A stretch of 64,000 nt of DNA, from positions 1-64,000 of the IMG/VR virus record IMGVR_UViG_3300005518_000003; one strand, given 5' to 3'. Of this stretch, positions 41,391 through 49,129 are shown in pieces. Source of the stretch: a virus. The stretch's first letter is position 1. Each line of letters starts with the position of its first letter. Both the position numbers and the translations under genes were made by a program. The notes beneath the pieces were generated by a model. That model saw nothing but the letters and a program-made list of their open reading frames with translations, was not told the DNA's origin and did not search any database.

Positions 41391-41677
41391 GGCTTCCACC
41401 CCTGCTTCTTGAGCTCGCCCTCGATATGCTCGCGATTCTCGAACGCCACGTACACGTGGTAGCGACCCACCGTGCCGCTCGGCGACGGACGATGCACCCA
41501 CGCGCAAGGCCAACGAAGCTGGATTCGTTTGATCTGATTTATGAAATACGAAAAGTCTTCGGGCCGATCGATGTCAATGAAGAGCTCGTTCGGCTTCGGC
41601 TCGACGATGATGCAGCCCTTCTCCTTCGCCTGCTCTTCGGCGGCTTCGCGACGGAGCTTTCCGGTGTCGGCGCTCAC
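41387..41677 (-). CDS. Small primase-polymerase-like (AEP) protein
   Basis: A 96-residue protein with a GTG start. NELFIDIDRPEDFSYF gives a DxD after a strand, and RPSPSGTVGRYHVYVAF gives an S-G...H-V strand. This is the arrangement of the archaeo-eukaryotic primase catalytic core reduced to its minimum. Short phage proteins of this shape are common but poorly understood. The protein is too short for a full enzyme. Confidence 0.45.
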   Translation of the reverse strand: MSADTGKLRREAAEEQAKEKGCIIVEPKPNELFIDIDRPEDFSYFINQIKRIQLRWPCAWVHRPSPSGTVGRYHVYVAFENREHIEGELKKQGWKP

Positions 41678-41907
41678 GAATCGTCCTCCGAAAGTTTTTC
41701 GATCTCTTCACGCTCTCGCTTCTGAAGCGCTTCGAGATTTTTGACCGCGAATTGAATTGCGCAGCGGGTCGAGCACACGTGATACCCCCTGGCCTCGCCG
41801 AACAAACAAATGAGGTCCCACGGTTTCGGAGGAGCTACGTCAAACGACTCTTTCGTTTGCTCTTCTTTGCCGCAGTTGTCGCAGGTACAGATCTTTCGAG
41901 CGCTCAT
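41674..41907 (-). CDS. Small zinc-finger protein
   Basis: A 77-residue protein with CTCDNCGKEEQTK and YHVCSTRCAIQFA, two C-x2/3-C pairs about 30 residues apart, and a charged C-terminal helix. Probable zinc ribbon. Coupled to both neighbours by ATGA/GTGA overlaps. Confidence 0.55.
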   Translation of the reverse strand: MSARKICTCDNCGKEEQTKESFDVAPPKPWDLICLFGEARGYHVCSTRCAIQFAVKNLEALQKREREEIEKLSEDDS

Positions 41908-42554
41908 GGCTTCATCTCTGCGAGCATTTTCCGTGCAACGCCCTGATCGATTTCACCAAGCCCCGGAATCATTCGCTCGATGAAGACTTCGAGCTTCTTG
42001 ATGTAGAGCGACGCCTCCGAAGGCGTCCCGTCCGGCTTCACGCCGAACAAATTCTCGCGCGAGGCAAACGCGAGGTGGACGCGATGCTCCTTCAAATCCT
42101 TATCGAGCTTGGCGTTGCGAACGAGAAGCCAGTTGATGAGCGCGACGATCGCGCCCTTACTGTAGCGGTTGGTCACCATCTTCATCGCGGTCGCGTACTG
42201 CTCGTGTGACTCCGAACGCGTTGGATGCGCTTCGTGAATCGCTTCGCTCCATTCGTCCTTCGCATCGATCCACGCGTCGCTATCGGTGGTCGCAGTCGAA
42301 GCCAAAAGCGATTCTTCTAGCGCCTTCAAACGCTTTACCGCTTCGGGACCATAGAGAACCTGAAGTGCCTCGTCGTAGGTTCCCAATGCTCTGCGACCGC
42401 AGTTTTCGATGCAATGTTCGAGCTTGTAGATGAACGCTTTGTTGTCGAGCGCGGGGACCAGCAATCGCCATTCCTCGGAGTTGCAGCGAAGCTCTTGAAG
42501 CTCGGCGAGCGTCACGTTCCCACGCGCGATGAGCGCTTCGACTTCGGGTTTCAT
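41904..42554 (-). CDS. Hypothetical helical protein
   Basis: A 216-residue all-helical soluble protein (MKPEVEALIARGNVTLAELQ) with three cysteines in the first 60 residues. No membrane segment or recognised domain. Coupled to both neighbours. Confidence 0.5.
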   Translation of the reverse strand: MKPEVEALIARGNVTLAELQELRCNSEEWRLLVPALDNKAFIYKLEHCIENCGRRALGTYDEALQVLYGPEAVKRLKALEESLLASTATTDSDAWIDAKDEWSEAIHEAHPTRSESHEQYATAMKMVTNRYSKGAIVALINWLLVRNAKLDKDLKEHRVHLAFASRENLFGVKPDGTPSEASLYIKKLEVFIERMIPGLGEIDQGVARKMLAEMKP

Positions 42555-43006
42555 ATCGTCCCCGCTTCAATACGATCGGCGAATCCGAGAAGCGTTCCTT
42601 TCGCGACCGCCATAACACCTTCGACAATCGCGCCGGCAAACCCCGGAGTTTTTTTCGCCGTGACATCTTTCGCGACTTCGTCTCGCAGCATCTTTACGAT
42701 GCGAGCGCGTTCATTTTCCGCACCCTGCGCGTACGCTTGCGTGATTTCCGATCGAAGTGCCGGGATCGTGTGCTGATCCATCTCGTAGACCTGGTCGTAG
42801 AGCTTCGGACATGTGAGGCAGTCCGTGTGCCATGTGATGCTCGCCTCGTATGCATCGATCCGATCGAGCAAGAGAGCGACATCCGATATTCGGATCCCTT
42901 CAGCGCCAGCGGTGGGGCTTCGCTGCGCTCCCACGAAATCGCGAACGCGCTGCTCAGCCGCTTTCATCTTTGCGATGCGCGCCTTGTGCTCTTCGAGGGT
43001 AGTCAT
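42551..43006 (-). CDS. Hypothetical helical protein
   Basis: A 151-residue protein. The ATG at 43006 (MTTLEEHKARIAKMK) has GAGAGGAGAC upstream and overlaps the previous stop. A CLTC pair lies near residue 65. The C-terminus has a Gly/Ala-rich segment (PGFAGAIVEGVMAVAKGTLL) that could lie on a membrane. No family recognised. Confidence 0.5.
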   Translation of the reverse strand: MTTLEEHKARIAKMKAAEQRVRDFVGAQRSPTAGAEGIRISDVALLLDRIDAYEASITWHTDCLTCPKLYDQVYEMDQHTIPALRSEITQAYAQGAENERARIVKMLRDEVAKDVTAKKTPGFAGAIVEGVMAVAKGTLLGFADRIEAGTI

Positions 43007-43416
43007 GTCTCCTCTCCCAAGTACCGAAAGAACTTTCGAATGCACTCCGGACACACCTCGACGTGTTTCGTTCCGTTTCCAGAAGCATGCTGGATTTGAA
43101 AGTGTTCCCAGCCCTTCGGTGGCACCGCGCTTCGGATAACGAACACGTTGGAGTCCACTTTCCCCGTCTCGTACTCCATGCTGTCGTAGCCGACCGGAAT
43201 GCTCTTCGCTTCGGCGCCACACTTCGCGCAAATGTGATCGAGTGTGATCCCCTTCGTGCGATCGACGCGAATGGTCACTTCAACGATGTTCGTGTTTTCG
43301 TTTTCTTCGTGCATGAGACGCGTTGCCTCTTCGATCATGTCCTGGCGTACGAAAGGATCGACGTCGGGCCGCTTGATCTTTTCTTCAAGCTTTGAGATCC
43401 GCTGTTTGCGGTTCAC
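43003..43416 (-). CDS. Zinc-ribbon-containing protein
   Basis: A 137-residue protein. The GTG at 43416 overlaps the upstream stop (GTGA). An N-terminal helix is followed by a beta domain with CAKCGAEAKS and, 60 residues later, CPECIRKFF, making a split four-cysteine zinc site. Function unknown. Confidence 0.5.
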   Translation of the reverse strand: MNRKQRISKLEEKIKRPDVDPFVRQDMIEEATRLMHEENENTNIVEVTIRVDRTKGITLDHICAKCGAEAKSIPVGYDSMEYETGKVDSNVFVIRSAVPPKGWEHFQIQHASGNGTKHVEVCPECIRKFFRYLGEET

Positions 43417-43964
43417 TTCTTTTCCACGCGCGGAATTGCTTTCTTGAAGAGCGAGTACGCGTACATGGCGACGCCACCGATGAGGAGATAGCCAAGCCAC
43501 GGCGATCCCCAGAGCGAAGACGAGCTGCGATCGTGTTTGACCTGGGCGTAAAGCGCTTCGAATTCGTGCATGCGAGCCGCGCCGACCATGCGAATGTGAT
43601 GAAGCTGTTGCGCCAGATTGAGCGCTCGTTCCCGTTCGTTGCCCGTCGAACCCACGGGAGGAGCGGTGAGATCAATCTGCGCAAGCTCGAAGAGATGAAC
43701 TGTTTCGAGGTACGTCTTCTCCAGCGAGACGAGCTCGACCTGAAGTTGCGCGAGCTTTTCGTCCTGCGCTTTTTCTTTCGCTAGACGCTCTTCGCGTTCT
43801 TTCCGAACCAGCTCGTCGGTCTCGCGGCGTTCGCGCTCGGCTCGTTCCGCCGCTTCGCGATCGGCTATATGTCTCGCCTCGAATTCGTCGCGCTCCTGCT
43901 GCTCTGCTGCTTCACGAGCTTCGCGTCGAATGCGCTGCGCCTTCGTCTCTCGCTTCTTCTTCAC
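43413..43964 (-). CDS. Coiled-coil protein with C-terminal membrane anchor
   Basis: A 183-residue protein, GTG start overlapping the upstream stop. Residues 1-95 are an Arg/Glu-rich coiled coil (REAREAAEQQERDEFEAR). Residues about 155-173 (WLGYLLIGGVAMYAYSLF) form a membrane helix with a basic tail. It may tether a DNA or protein complex to a membrane. No family recognised. Confidence 0.55.
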   Translation of the reverse strand: MKKKRETKAQRIRREAREAAEQQERDEFEARHIADREAAERAERERRETDELVRKEREERLAKEKAQDEKLAQLQVELVSLEKTYLETVHLFELAQIDLTAPPVGSTGNERERALNLAQQLHHIRMVGAARMHEFEALYAQVKHDRSSSSLWGSPWLGYLLIGGVAMYAYSLFKKAIPRVEKK

Positions 43965-44512
43965 GCCGCACCCCAATCCTTGGTCCAATGTTGACCATGT
44001 ACGATTCGAAAAATCTGCGTGATACCGACTCCGAAACGGTGGGCTAACTCTCGGTAGACCGCTCCCGACTTTCGGAGCTGACGAATTTGCTCAACCTGGG
44101 TTGATGAAAGTTTCGCTGCGCCATTTCTCTCCCCACGCGGTTCCACTTTCAGCGGCGGAGCAGCAATTTTCTTCGATGCCAATTTTTCTCTCCATTTCGC
44201 GACGTAAGCGAAGACTGGAACAGAATTTGGATGAGTGATCAGTCCTTCAATCGTGTTGCATCGCACACAAAGCAAGCCGCGAGGTTCACCAGTCAAGTGA
44301 CAATGATCGATGACGGGTTCTTTCTTCTTTTCGAGAAACTTCGAACCGCAACATTCGCATCGACCATCGGCTCGTTTTTCAGCGGCCACAAACCACTCGT
44401 AGAATTCGTTGGCCGACATGTTGATGCCGGCGTGACCAGCGATTCGAGCTTCCATGTTCGCTCTTACGCGTCGATACCCAATGTTCTTTCGCTTCGAGTC
44501 AGCCCAGCCCAC
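43961..44512 (-). CDS. Endonuclease VII-type HNH nuclease with helix-turn-helix tail
   Basis: A 183-residue protein. CECCGSKFLEKKKE, VIDHCHLTGEPRGLLC and VRCNT are the zinc ribbon and DH-x-H catalytic element of recombination endonuclease VII (T4 gp49 family). The C-terminal KLSSTQVEQIRQLRKSGAVY ... IFRIVHGQHW tail matches the helix-turn-helix of three other nucleases in this window. It could resolve branched DNA, or be a mobile homing nuclease; the tail favours mobility. Confidence 0.75.
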   Translation of the reverse strand: MGWADSKRKNIGYRRVRANMEARIAGHAGINMSANEFYEWFVAAEKRADGRCECCGSKFLEKKKEPVIDHCHLTGEPRGLLCVRCNTIEGLITHPNSVPVFAYVAKWREKLASKKIAAPPLKVEPRGERNGAAKLSSTQVEQIRQLRKSGAVYRELAHRFGVGITQIFRIVHGQHWTKDWGAA

Positions 44513-44687
44513 GTCGAACCTTCGCTTTCACTGTTGCGACGCACTTTTTGTGAAGCCCAGTCTGAGACTCCAAGCTGCCCCCGCCCACGACGATCGCCAA
44601 ATCGCAGTTGAATCGCCCGCACGCGATGCAAACGAGATGGCTCTCGTCGGTGGGCGAGAGCTCCACCCGGAGGAAAGTGTTCCGCAC
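44499..44687 (-). CDS. Small cysteine-containing protein
   Basis: A 62-residue protein. The GTG at 44687 has AAAGGGATCC upstream, the same ribosome site type as other genes here. CIACGRFNC and a later HKKC make a possible zinc site. No family recognised. Confidence 0.45.
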   Translation of the reverse strand: MRNTFLRVELSPTDESHLVCIACGRFNCDLAIVVGGGSLESQTGLHKKCVATVKAKVRRGLG

Positions 44688-44743
44688 GTTGTTTGGATCC
44701 CTTTCACGACCTGGTCTACAGGTCGCGTCTGACAAAGTCAACT

Positions 44744-44917
44744 CTAAGCAGCCTGCGCTTTTACTTTCGAACGTTCGAGCGCTTCATCAACAACTCGTCG
44801 AAGCCAGGCGGAAGGATTCTCGAACCCGTTCTGACGTGCAGCATCTTCGATGCGCTTCTTGTTACGCCGTGTCGTGCGAAAGAAGATCTGCACGTCCTTC
44901 GTCTGTTTCGTGGCCAT
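44744..44917 (-). CDS. Ribbon-helix-helix DNA-binding protein
   Basis: A 57-residue protein (MATKQTKDVQIFFRTTRRNK). A single strand (VQIFFRTT) followed by two helices (KKRIEDAARQNGF; SAWLRRVVDEALERS) is the Arc/CopG plan. It is the first gene of the leftward block and faces the rightward replication operon across a 166-base gap, the usual place for a repressor controlling both. Regulatory role inferred. Confidence 0.65.
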   Translation of the reverse strand: MATKQTKDVQIFFRTTRRNKKRIEDAARQNGFENPSAWLRRVVDEALERSKVKAQAA

Positions 44918-44989
44918 GATTTTGTCTAGCATTGTCTTGACCACTTTCGCAAGCGCGAGTTAGGTTGGATCCTCCTGGCTCGTTCAGCG

Positions 44990-45063
44990 GGAATCAAATT
45001 CCAATCCCCGGCTCCGGTGCCCGATCGCCTTCGGGCGCTCTCGACAAGGCACCGACCGGGCAC
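44990..45063. promoter_or_regulatory. Divergent control region: operator-like palindrome and alternative hairpins
   Basis: GGAAT-CAA-ATTCC (44990-45002) is a perfect 5-bp inverted repeat suited to a ribbon-helix-helix dimer. Just after it GGTGCCCGA (45016-45024) can pair with three partners: TCGGG (45031-45035), GGCACC (45048-45053) or CGGGCAC (45057-45063). The choices exclude each other, as in leader attenuators. The rightward gene starts at 45084. Confidence 0.4.
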
Positions 45064-45083
45064 GGAATTGAAAAGGGATAAAA

Positions 45084-45521
45084 GTGGACGCTTCGGTGTT
45101 GGGCGCAGAGACGCAGCTCATGTACGTGAAGTTTGCCGCCAAGGAGGGCAACTGGCGTTCGCTAAATCGTCGTGGCTTCGAGCCGACCGAAACAATGCGA
45201 CGTCTCTTCATCTCGATGCGTGCAAAGTACCTCGAATGGAAGAAACGTCGTGACCTCGAAGATGCGATCGAAGAAGCACAACCAAAGTTCTGGTTCGAGC
45301 TTGAGCCCGGTCATTGGGTTCGCGCGTCGAGTGAAGAAAAAGCTCGCGCGTTCGCCGAGTCCGTGAAGCCGATCGAAGTCATCGAAGCCGAGGAACGCGA
45401 ACGAAAATATCCAGAAATCGATACGAGTCACACCTGCGATCACTGCGGGTGTAGGACGCTTGGGCCAGGAATTGAAAAGTGTTCGGCGTGCTGGGCGATC
45501 AACAGAAAGTGGACGCAGTAA
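45084..45521 (+). CDS. Zinc-ribbon protein opening the replication operon
   Basis: A 145-residue protein with a GTG start behind AAAGGGATAAAA. The first 80 residues are helical and basic (MRRLFISMRAKYLEWKKRRD). FELEPGHWVRASSEEKARAF is a small beta-alpha unit. CDHCGCRTLGPGIEKCSAC forms a C-terminal zinc ribbon. Its stop directly precedes the helicase ATG. Function unknown; a regulator or helicase partner is possible. Confidence 0.55.
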   Translation: MDASVLGAETQLMYVKFAAKEGNWRSLNRRGFEPTETMRRLFISMRAKYLEWKKRRDLEDAIEEAQPKFWFELEPGHWVRASSEEKARAFAESVKPIEVIEAEERERKYPEIDTSHTCDHCGCRTLGPGIEKCSACWAINRKWTQ

Positions 45522-47147
45522 ATGGCAGCACCTCTCCTGAGACCTTACCAGGACTTCGCCCTCGTCAACGGTCGCGTCCACATTCTCGCCGGACGAAAGC
45601 GCATCATTCTTTGCGCGTGCACGGGCGGCGGAAAGACCGTTATCGCCTCCGCGATCATCCACTCCGCGCGTAAGAACTTCAACGCGAAGATTCTCTTTGT
45701 CGCGCATCGCCTGGAGCTGATCGATCAAGCGGTCGCGCAGCTCGAACGTTGGGGTATCACCGAGGTCGGCGTCATCCGCGCCGACGATAAACGAACCGCT
45801 CCGCTCATGCCCGTGCAAGTAGCGTCGATCCAGACGCTTGCGCGCCGCGAGCTTCCTTGGATCCCCGACATCATCTTCATCGATGAATGCCATCGCTCGG
45901 CAGCGGAGAGCTACCAGAAGCACATCTTTGAGAAGTTCCCGGACTCAATCATTTTCGGCCTCACGGCGACGCCATGTCGTGCAGATGGAAAACCGCTTGG
46001 CAAAATCGTCGGAGGTCCATTCGACGCGCTCGAGATCGCAGCATCGTACTCGCACTGCATCACGGACGGTTTTATCTCGGAGCCGCGTTGCTTCTCGTGT
46101 CCTCCAATGCAAGCGCCTGATCTTTCGAAGGTGCATACCGTGGGTGGCGATTTCGACATCGGCGAGCTCGAAGAGATTATGGTCGGTGAAGCGCTCGTCG
46201 CCGGCATCTACGATCGGTGGGCCGAGCTTCACGACGGACGAAAGACCGTCATCTTCGCGACCGGCGTCCAGCACTCGCAGTCGATCGTAAAGAAGTTCCA
46301 CGAGAAAGGCGTAAAGGCCGCGCATCTAGACGGCAACACGCCCGAAGGACTTCGTCGAGAAATTCTGGCGATGCTCGAAGACGGTAGGCTCGACGTCGTC
46401 TCGAACTGCCAGATTCTCACGGAGGGTTGGGACCAACCGAGCGTGAAATGCATCATCCTCGCGCGCCCGACGAAGTCACTCGTCCTCTACATGCAGATGT
46501 GCGGTCGTCCGCTTCGTCCGTGCTGCGAATGCGGACACCCACCCGAAACACATCCGGAAAAAGGGCCGTGCACGATTTGTACGAGTTTGCTCTGTCATCC
46601 AGGTTTTCGTCCGATCACGCCCCTCATTCTCGATCACGCCGGTAACTACGATCGCCATCGCGCTCCCCACATCGATCGTGAATGGTCGCTCGACACGCCC
46701 CCGAAGCATCCGAAGGAGAGCAAGTTCAAAACGTGCCCAGAGTGCTTCGCATACATCCCATCGAACGCGCGCGAGTGTCCACACTGCAAGCATTCGTTCG
46801 TCGTCGTGCAGCCGTTCACCCCACCGAGAGAGCACAATGTTCCGCTCGTCGAGCGAAAGCCGGTGAGTGAGAAGCGAGAATTTTTCGAGAAGAAGCTCCG
46901 CGAGGCACGCGCGAACGGATACAAGCCCGGCTACGTGTCGGCGAAGTACAAGGACGAGTACGGCGCGTGGCCTCCGTGGTCGTGGAGCGAAGAAGTATCG
47001 CTGATCTTCGATCAAGACCCCACCTGGCAATCTCGCCTCGCCCGCAAAGAAGAGTGGCGCGCGAAAAGGCGCGCCGAAGAGGGTCAGACGACCGACGACC
47101 GACTCGTTCAAATGGCTGAGGCCGCGATGAAGGAATGGGACACGTGA
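45522..47147 (+). CDS. Superfamily 2 DEAD/DEAH-like helicase with zinc-binding insertion
   Basis: A 541-residue protein. Walker A TGGGKTV lies at 34-40, DECH (IFIDECHRSA) near 120, the GLTATPCR motif III near 148, and motif VI MCGRPLRP near 327. Directly after motif VI an insertion (CCECGHPPETHPEKGPCTIC, then SLLC) carries six cysteines before LILDHAGNYDRH resumes the family sequence. A second zinc ribbon (CPECFAYIPSNARECPHC) lies near 410, followed by a basic C-terminus. Phage relatives unwind DNA at replication or recombination sites. Confidence 0.85.
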   Translation: MAAPLLRPYQDFALVNGRVHILAGRKRIILCACTGGGKTVIASAIIHSARKNFNAKILFVAHRLELIDQAVAQLERWGITEVGVIRADDKRTAPLMPVQVASIQTLARRELPWIPDIIFIDECHRSAAESYQKHIFEKFPDSIIFGLTATPCRADGKPLGKIVGGPFDALEIAASYSHCITDGFISEPRCFSCPPMQAPDLSKVHTVGGDFDIGELEEIMVGEALVAGIYDRWAELHDGRKTVIFATGVQHSQSIVKKFHEKGVKAAHLDGNTPEGLRREILAMLEDGRLDVVSNCQILTEGWDQPSVKCIILARPTKSLVLYMQMCGRPLRPCCECGHPPETHPEKGPCTICTSLLCHPGFRPITPLILDHAGNYDRHRAPHIDREWSLDTPPKHPKESKFKTCPECFAYIPSNARECPHCKHSFVVVQPFTPPREHNVPLVERKPVSEKREFFEKKLREARANGYKPGYVSAKYKDEYGAWPPWSWSEEVSLIFDQDPTWQSRLARKEEWRAKRRAEEGQTTDDRLVQMAEAAMKEWDT

Positions 47148-47422
47148 CGCCTGTTCAAATCAAAAACCTGCGGAAGTCTTTTGATCTCGAACGAGCTTCG
47201 TTCGCAGCTCTCCTCGGCTGTAACGAACGCACGCTCACTCGTTGGGAAGATGGTTCCAACTCTCCCCAAGGACTTCACCGAACCCTTTTGAGTTGGCTCA
47301 TTCGAGTCGAACGCGAAACTCCAGCCATCGACATGAAGCTCTGGGGAAAGAAATGCTGGGACCTCATGTTCGACAAAGGCCATTTGATCGCCCTTCGAGA
47401 ACTTCTCCGAGGTCCCCAGTGA
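47144..47422 (+). CDS. XRE-type helix-turn-helix protein
   Basis: A 92-residue protein; GTG overlaps the helicase stop (GTGA). TPVQIKNLRKSFDLERASFA followed by ALLGCNERTLTRWEDG is the XRE/antitoxin-like helix-turn-helix with the W-E-x-G turn. A probable transcription regulator of the operon. Confidence 0.65.
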   Translation: MTPVQIKNLRKSFDLERASFAALLGCNERTLTRWEDGSNSPQGLHRTLLSWLIRVERETPAIDMKLWGKKCWDLMFDKGHLIALRELLRGPQ

Positions 47423-47823
47423 CCTGGCGCGATCACCTCTACGAGCTGAAGAAAGCCACGGAGACGGAGCTGCGTCCGTACTTCGTCGCGTGGTGTACCG
47501 AAACGATCACCGACGCGCGCTTCCTCATTCGGAACGTCGGCAATGTCGAGACCGAGGGGAGGCACTTCAAGGCCGGCGTCCGTGGACAAAGTGATGTTTA
47601 CGGCTGGCTCTTTCGCGATCCGTATCCAATGGAATTCGAGATCGAGCTCAAGAACGTCAAAACCAAACAAAGCGATGAGCAGAAGGCGTGGGCGGCGTTC
47701 TGCACGAAGTTCAAAATCCCGTACATCCTGCTTCGCGCGAACGAAGGTGAAACGCCGTACCGCATCGTTGAACAGTGGGCGAGGGAAACATGGGAATGGA
47801 TGAAGGAGCTGCGAAAACGATGA
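47419..47823 (+). CDS. VRR-NUC domain nuclease
   Basis: A 134-residue protein; GTG overlaps the preceding stop. GVRGQSDVYGWLFRDPYPME gives the G-x-SD element, FEIELKNVKTKQSDEQKAWA gives E-x-K and the conserved Q, and FKIPYILLRANE the last strand. This is the stand-alone phage VRR-NUC nuclease of the PD-(D/E)XK superfamily, which cuts branched DNA and often travels with SF2 helicases, as here. Confidence 0.75.
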   Translation: MTWRDHLYELKKATETELRPYFVAWCTETITDARFLIRNVGNVETEGRHFKAGVRGQSDVYGWLFRDPYPMEFEIELKNVKTKQSDEQKAWAAFCTKFKIPYILLRANEGETPYRIVEQWARETWEWMKELRKR

Positions 47824-48299
47824 AAGAAGTCTGGAAACAAATAGCTAAGCACCCTCGATACATGGTGAGCAACCTTGGGAGAATTCGGTCTCGCACTAAG
47901 ATTCGGAAGTTGGTCCCGAATAATCGTCGAGGCGGGTACCTAGGATGCAGCGTCGTCAAGAATGGGAAACATTTCCTTCTTCTCGTTCATGTTCTTGTTG
48001 CTGAAAATTTTGTTGGTCCACGCCCGTTCGCCAGAGCCGAAGTGAGGCACCTGGATGGAGATGTAACAAACAATCGGTTCGACAATCTAAGGTGGGGAGA
48101 TCGCGATGATCAATTCGCTGATCAAGTTCGTCATGGCACTGACACTCGCGGACCACGAAACGGAAACGCCAGACTGACGCAGCGTGAAGCCGACACGATT
48201 CGATCCAGCTTTCGGTCTGGAAAAATTCTCTCTGAGACCTACGGCGTGTCGCAATCAACGATCAGTAGGATTCGGGGAGGGCAGAGGTACGCGTCATGA
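47820..48299 (+). CDS. NUMOD4/HNH homing endonuclease with helix-turn-helix tail
   Basis: A 159-residue protein; ATG overlaps the previous stop (ATGA). WKQIAKHPRYMVSNLGRIRS is a NUMOD4 motif, VRHLDGDVTNNRFDNLRWGD the HNH_3 core (H-L-D-G...N-N...N-L-R-W-G). The RLTQREADTIRSSFRSGKIL ... TISRIRGGQRY tail is the helix-turn-helix shared by four nucleases in this window. Confidence 0.8.
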   Translation: MKEVWKQIAKHPRYMVSNLGRIRSRTKIRKLVPNNRRGGYLGCSVVKNGKHFLLLVHVLVAENFVGPRPFARAEVRHLDGDVTNNRFDNLRWGDRDDQFADQVRHGTDTRGPRNGNARLTQREADTIRSSFRSGKILSETYGVSQSTISRIRGGQRYAS

Positions 48300-49129
48300 G
48301 TGCACGACCGTTTGTTAAGTGGGCTGGGGGGAAAACGAAACTTCTTCCGGAGCTGCTCAAACATGTGCCCGAGAAGATCGATACGTATGTCGAACCGTTC
48401 GTGGGTGGGGGAGCATTGTTCTTCGAGCTGGCGAACCAACGTCGGTTCAGGAAGGCGATCATCTGCGACATGAACGCGGAGCTGATCAACGCGTTCGTCG
48501 TCGTCTGGCGATCGTTTCCCGCGCTCGTCATCCAGCTCGAACGGCACAAAGAGAAACACTCCGAAGAATATTTCTATGAGGTGCGAGCCCTCGATACGAG
48601 CGCTCTCTCGGACGTCGCGCGCGCCGCTCGATTCATCTACTTGAACAAGACGTGCTTCAACGGCCTCTACCGTGTGAACAAGGCCGGGAAGTTCAACGTG
48701 CCGTTCGGTAAGTACAAAAACCCAACCGTCTGCGATCTCGAAAATCTTCGCGAGGTCTCGAAGCTTCTTCGCGAGGTCGAAATCGAATTCGTCGTCGCCG
48801 ATTACGGCAGGCTTCTTGAAAACCTCGATGTTTTCGGGAAGGGCGGATTCCACTTCGTTTACTGCGATCCGCCATACGACACCATCTCCAAAAACGCCGA
48901 CTTCACGAGCTACACCGAGGGCGGTTTCGGCTGGAAAGAACAAGAACGGCTCGAAGCAATCGCTCGTGCGATTCCTGCCGGACGAACAAAAATCGTTCTC
49001 AGCAATGCCGACACGCCCCGCGTCCGAAAACTCTACGAGAAGTGGACGCTTCACGAGGTGAGGGCGGAGCGATCCATCAATTCGAACCCTGACAAGCGCG
49101 GCAAGGTCGGGGAGCTCGTCATCACGTGA
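48296..49129 (+). CDS. dam: Dam-family adenine-N6 DNA methyltransferase
   Basis: A 277-residue protein. FVKWAGGKTKL at 6-16 is the N-terminal AdoMet motif, YVEPFVGGGALFFEL the F-x-G motif I region, NKTCFNGLYRVNKAGKFNVP the D12-class signature, and YCDPPYDT the DPPY catalytic motif near 190. It should methylate adenine, probably in GATC. Phage Dam enzymes protect viral DNA from host restriction. Length is close to that of Dam. Symbol by family. Confidence 0.88.
   Translation: MSARPFVKWAGGKTKLLPELLKHVPEKIDTYVEPFVGGGALFFELANQRRFRKAIICDMNAELINAFVVVWRSFPALVIQLERHKEKHSEEYFYEVRALDTSALSDVARAARFIYLNKTCFNGLYRVNKAGKFNVPFGKYKNPTVCDLENLREVSKLLREVEIEFVVADYGRLLENLDVFGKGGFHFVYCDPPYDTISKNADFTSYTEGGFGWKEQERLEAIARAIPAGRTKIVLSNADTPRVRKLYEKWTLHEVRAERSINSNPDKRGKVGELVIT

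Noticed and set aside
45017-45063. Small tRNA or tRNA-like gene in the divergent region
   Set aside because: The 7-bp closing stem encloses only about 33 bases and no anticodon arm can be drawn.
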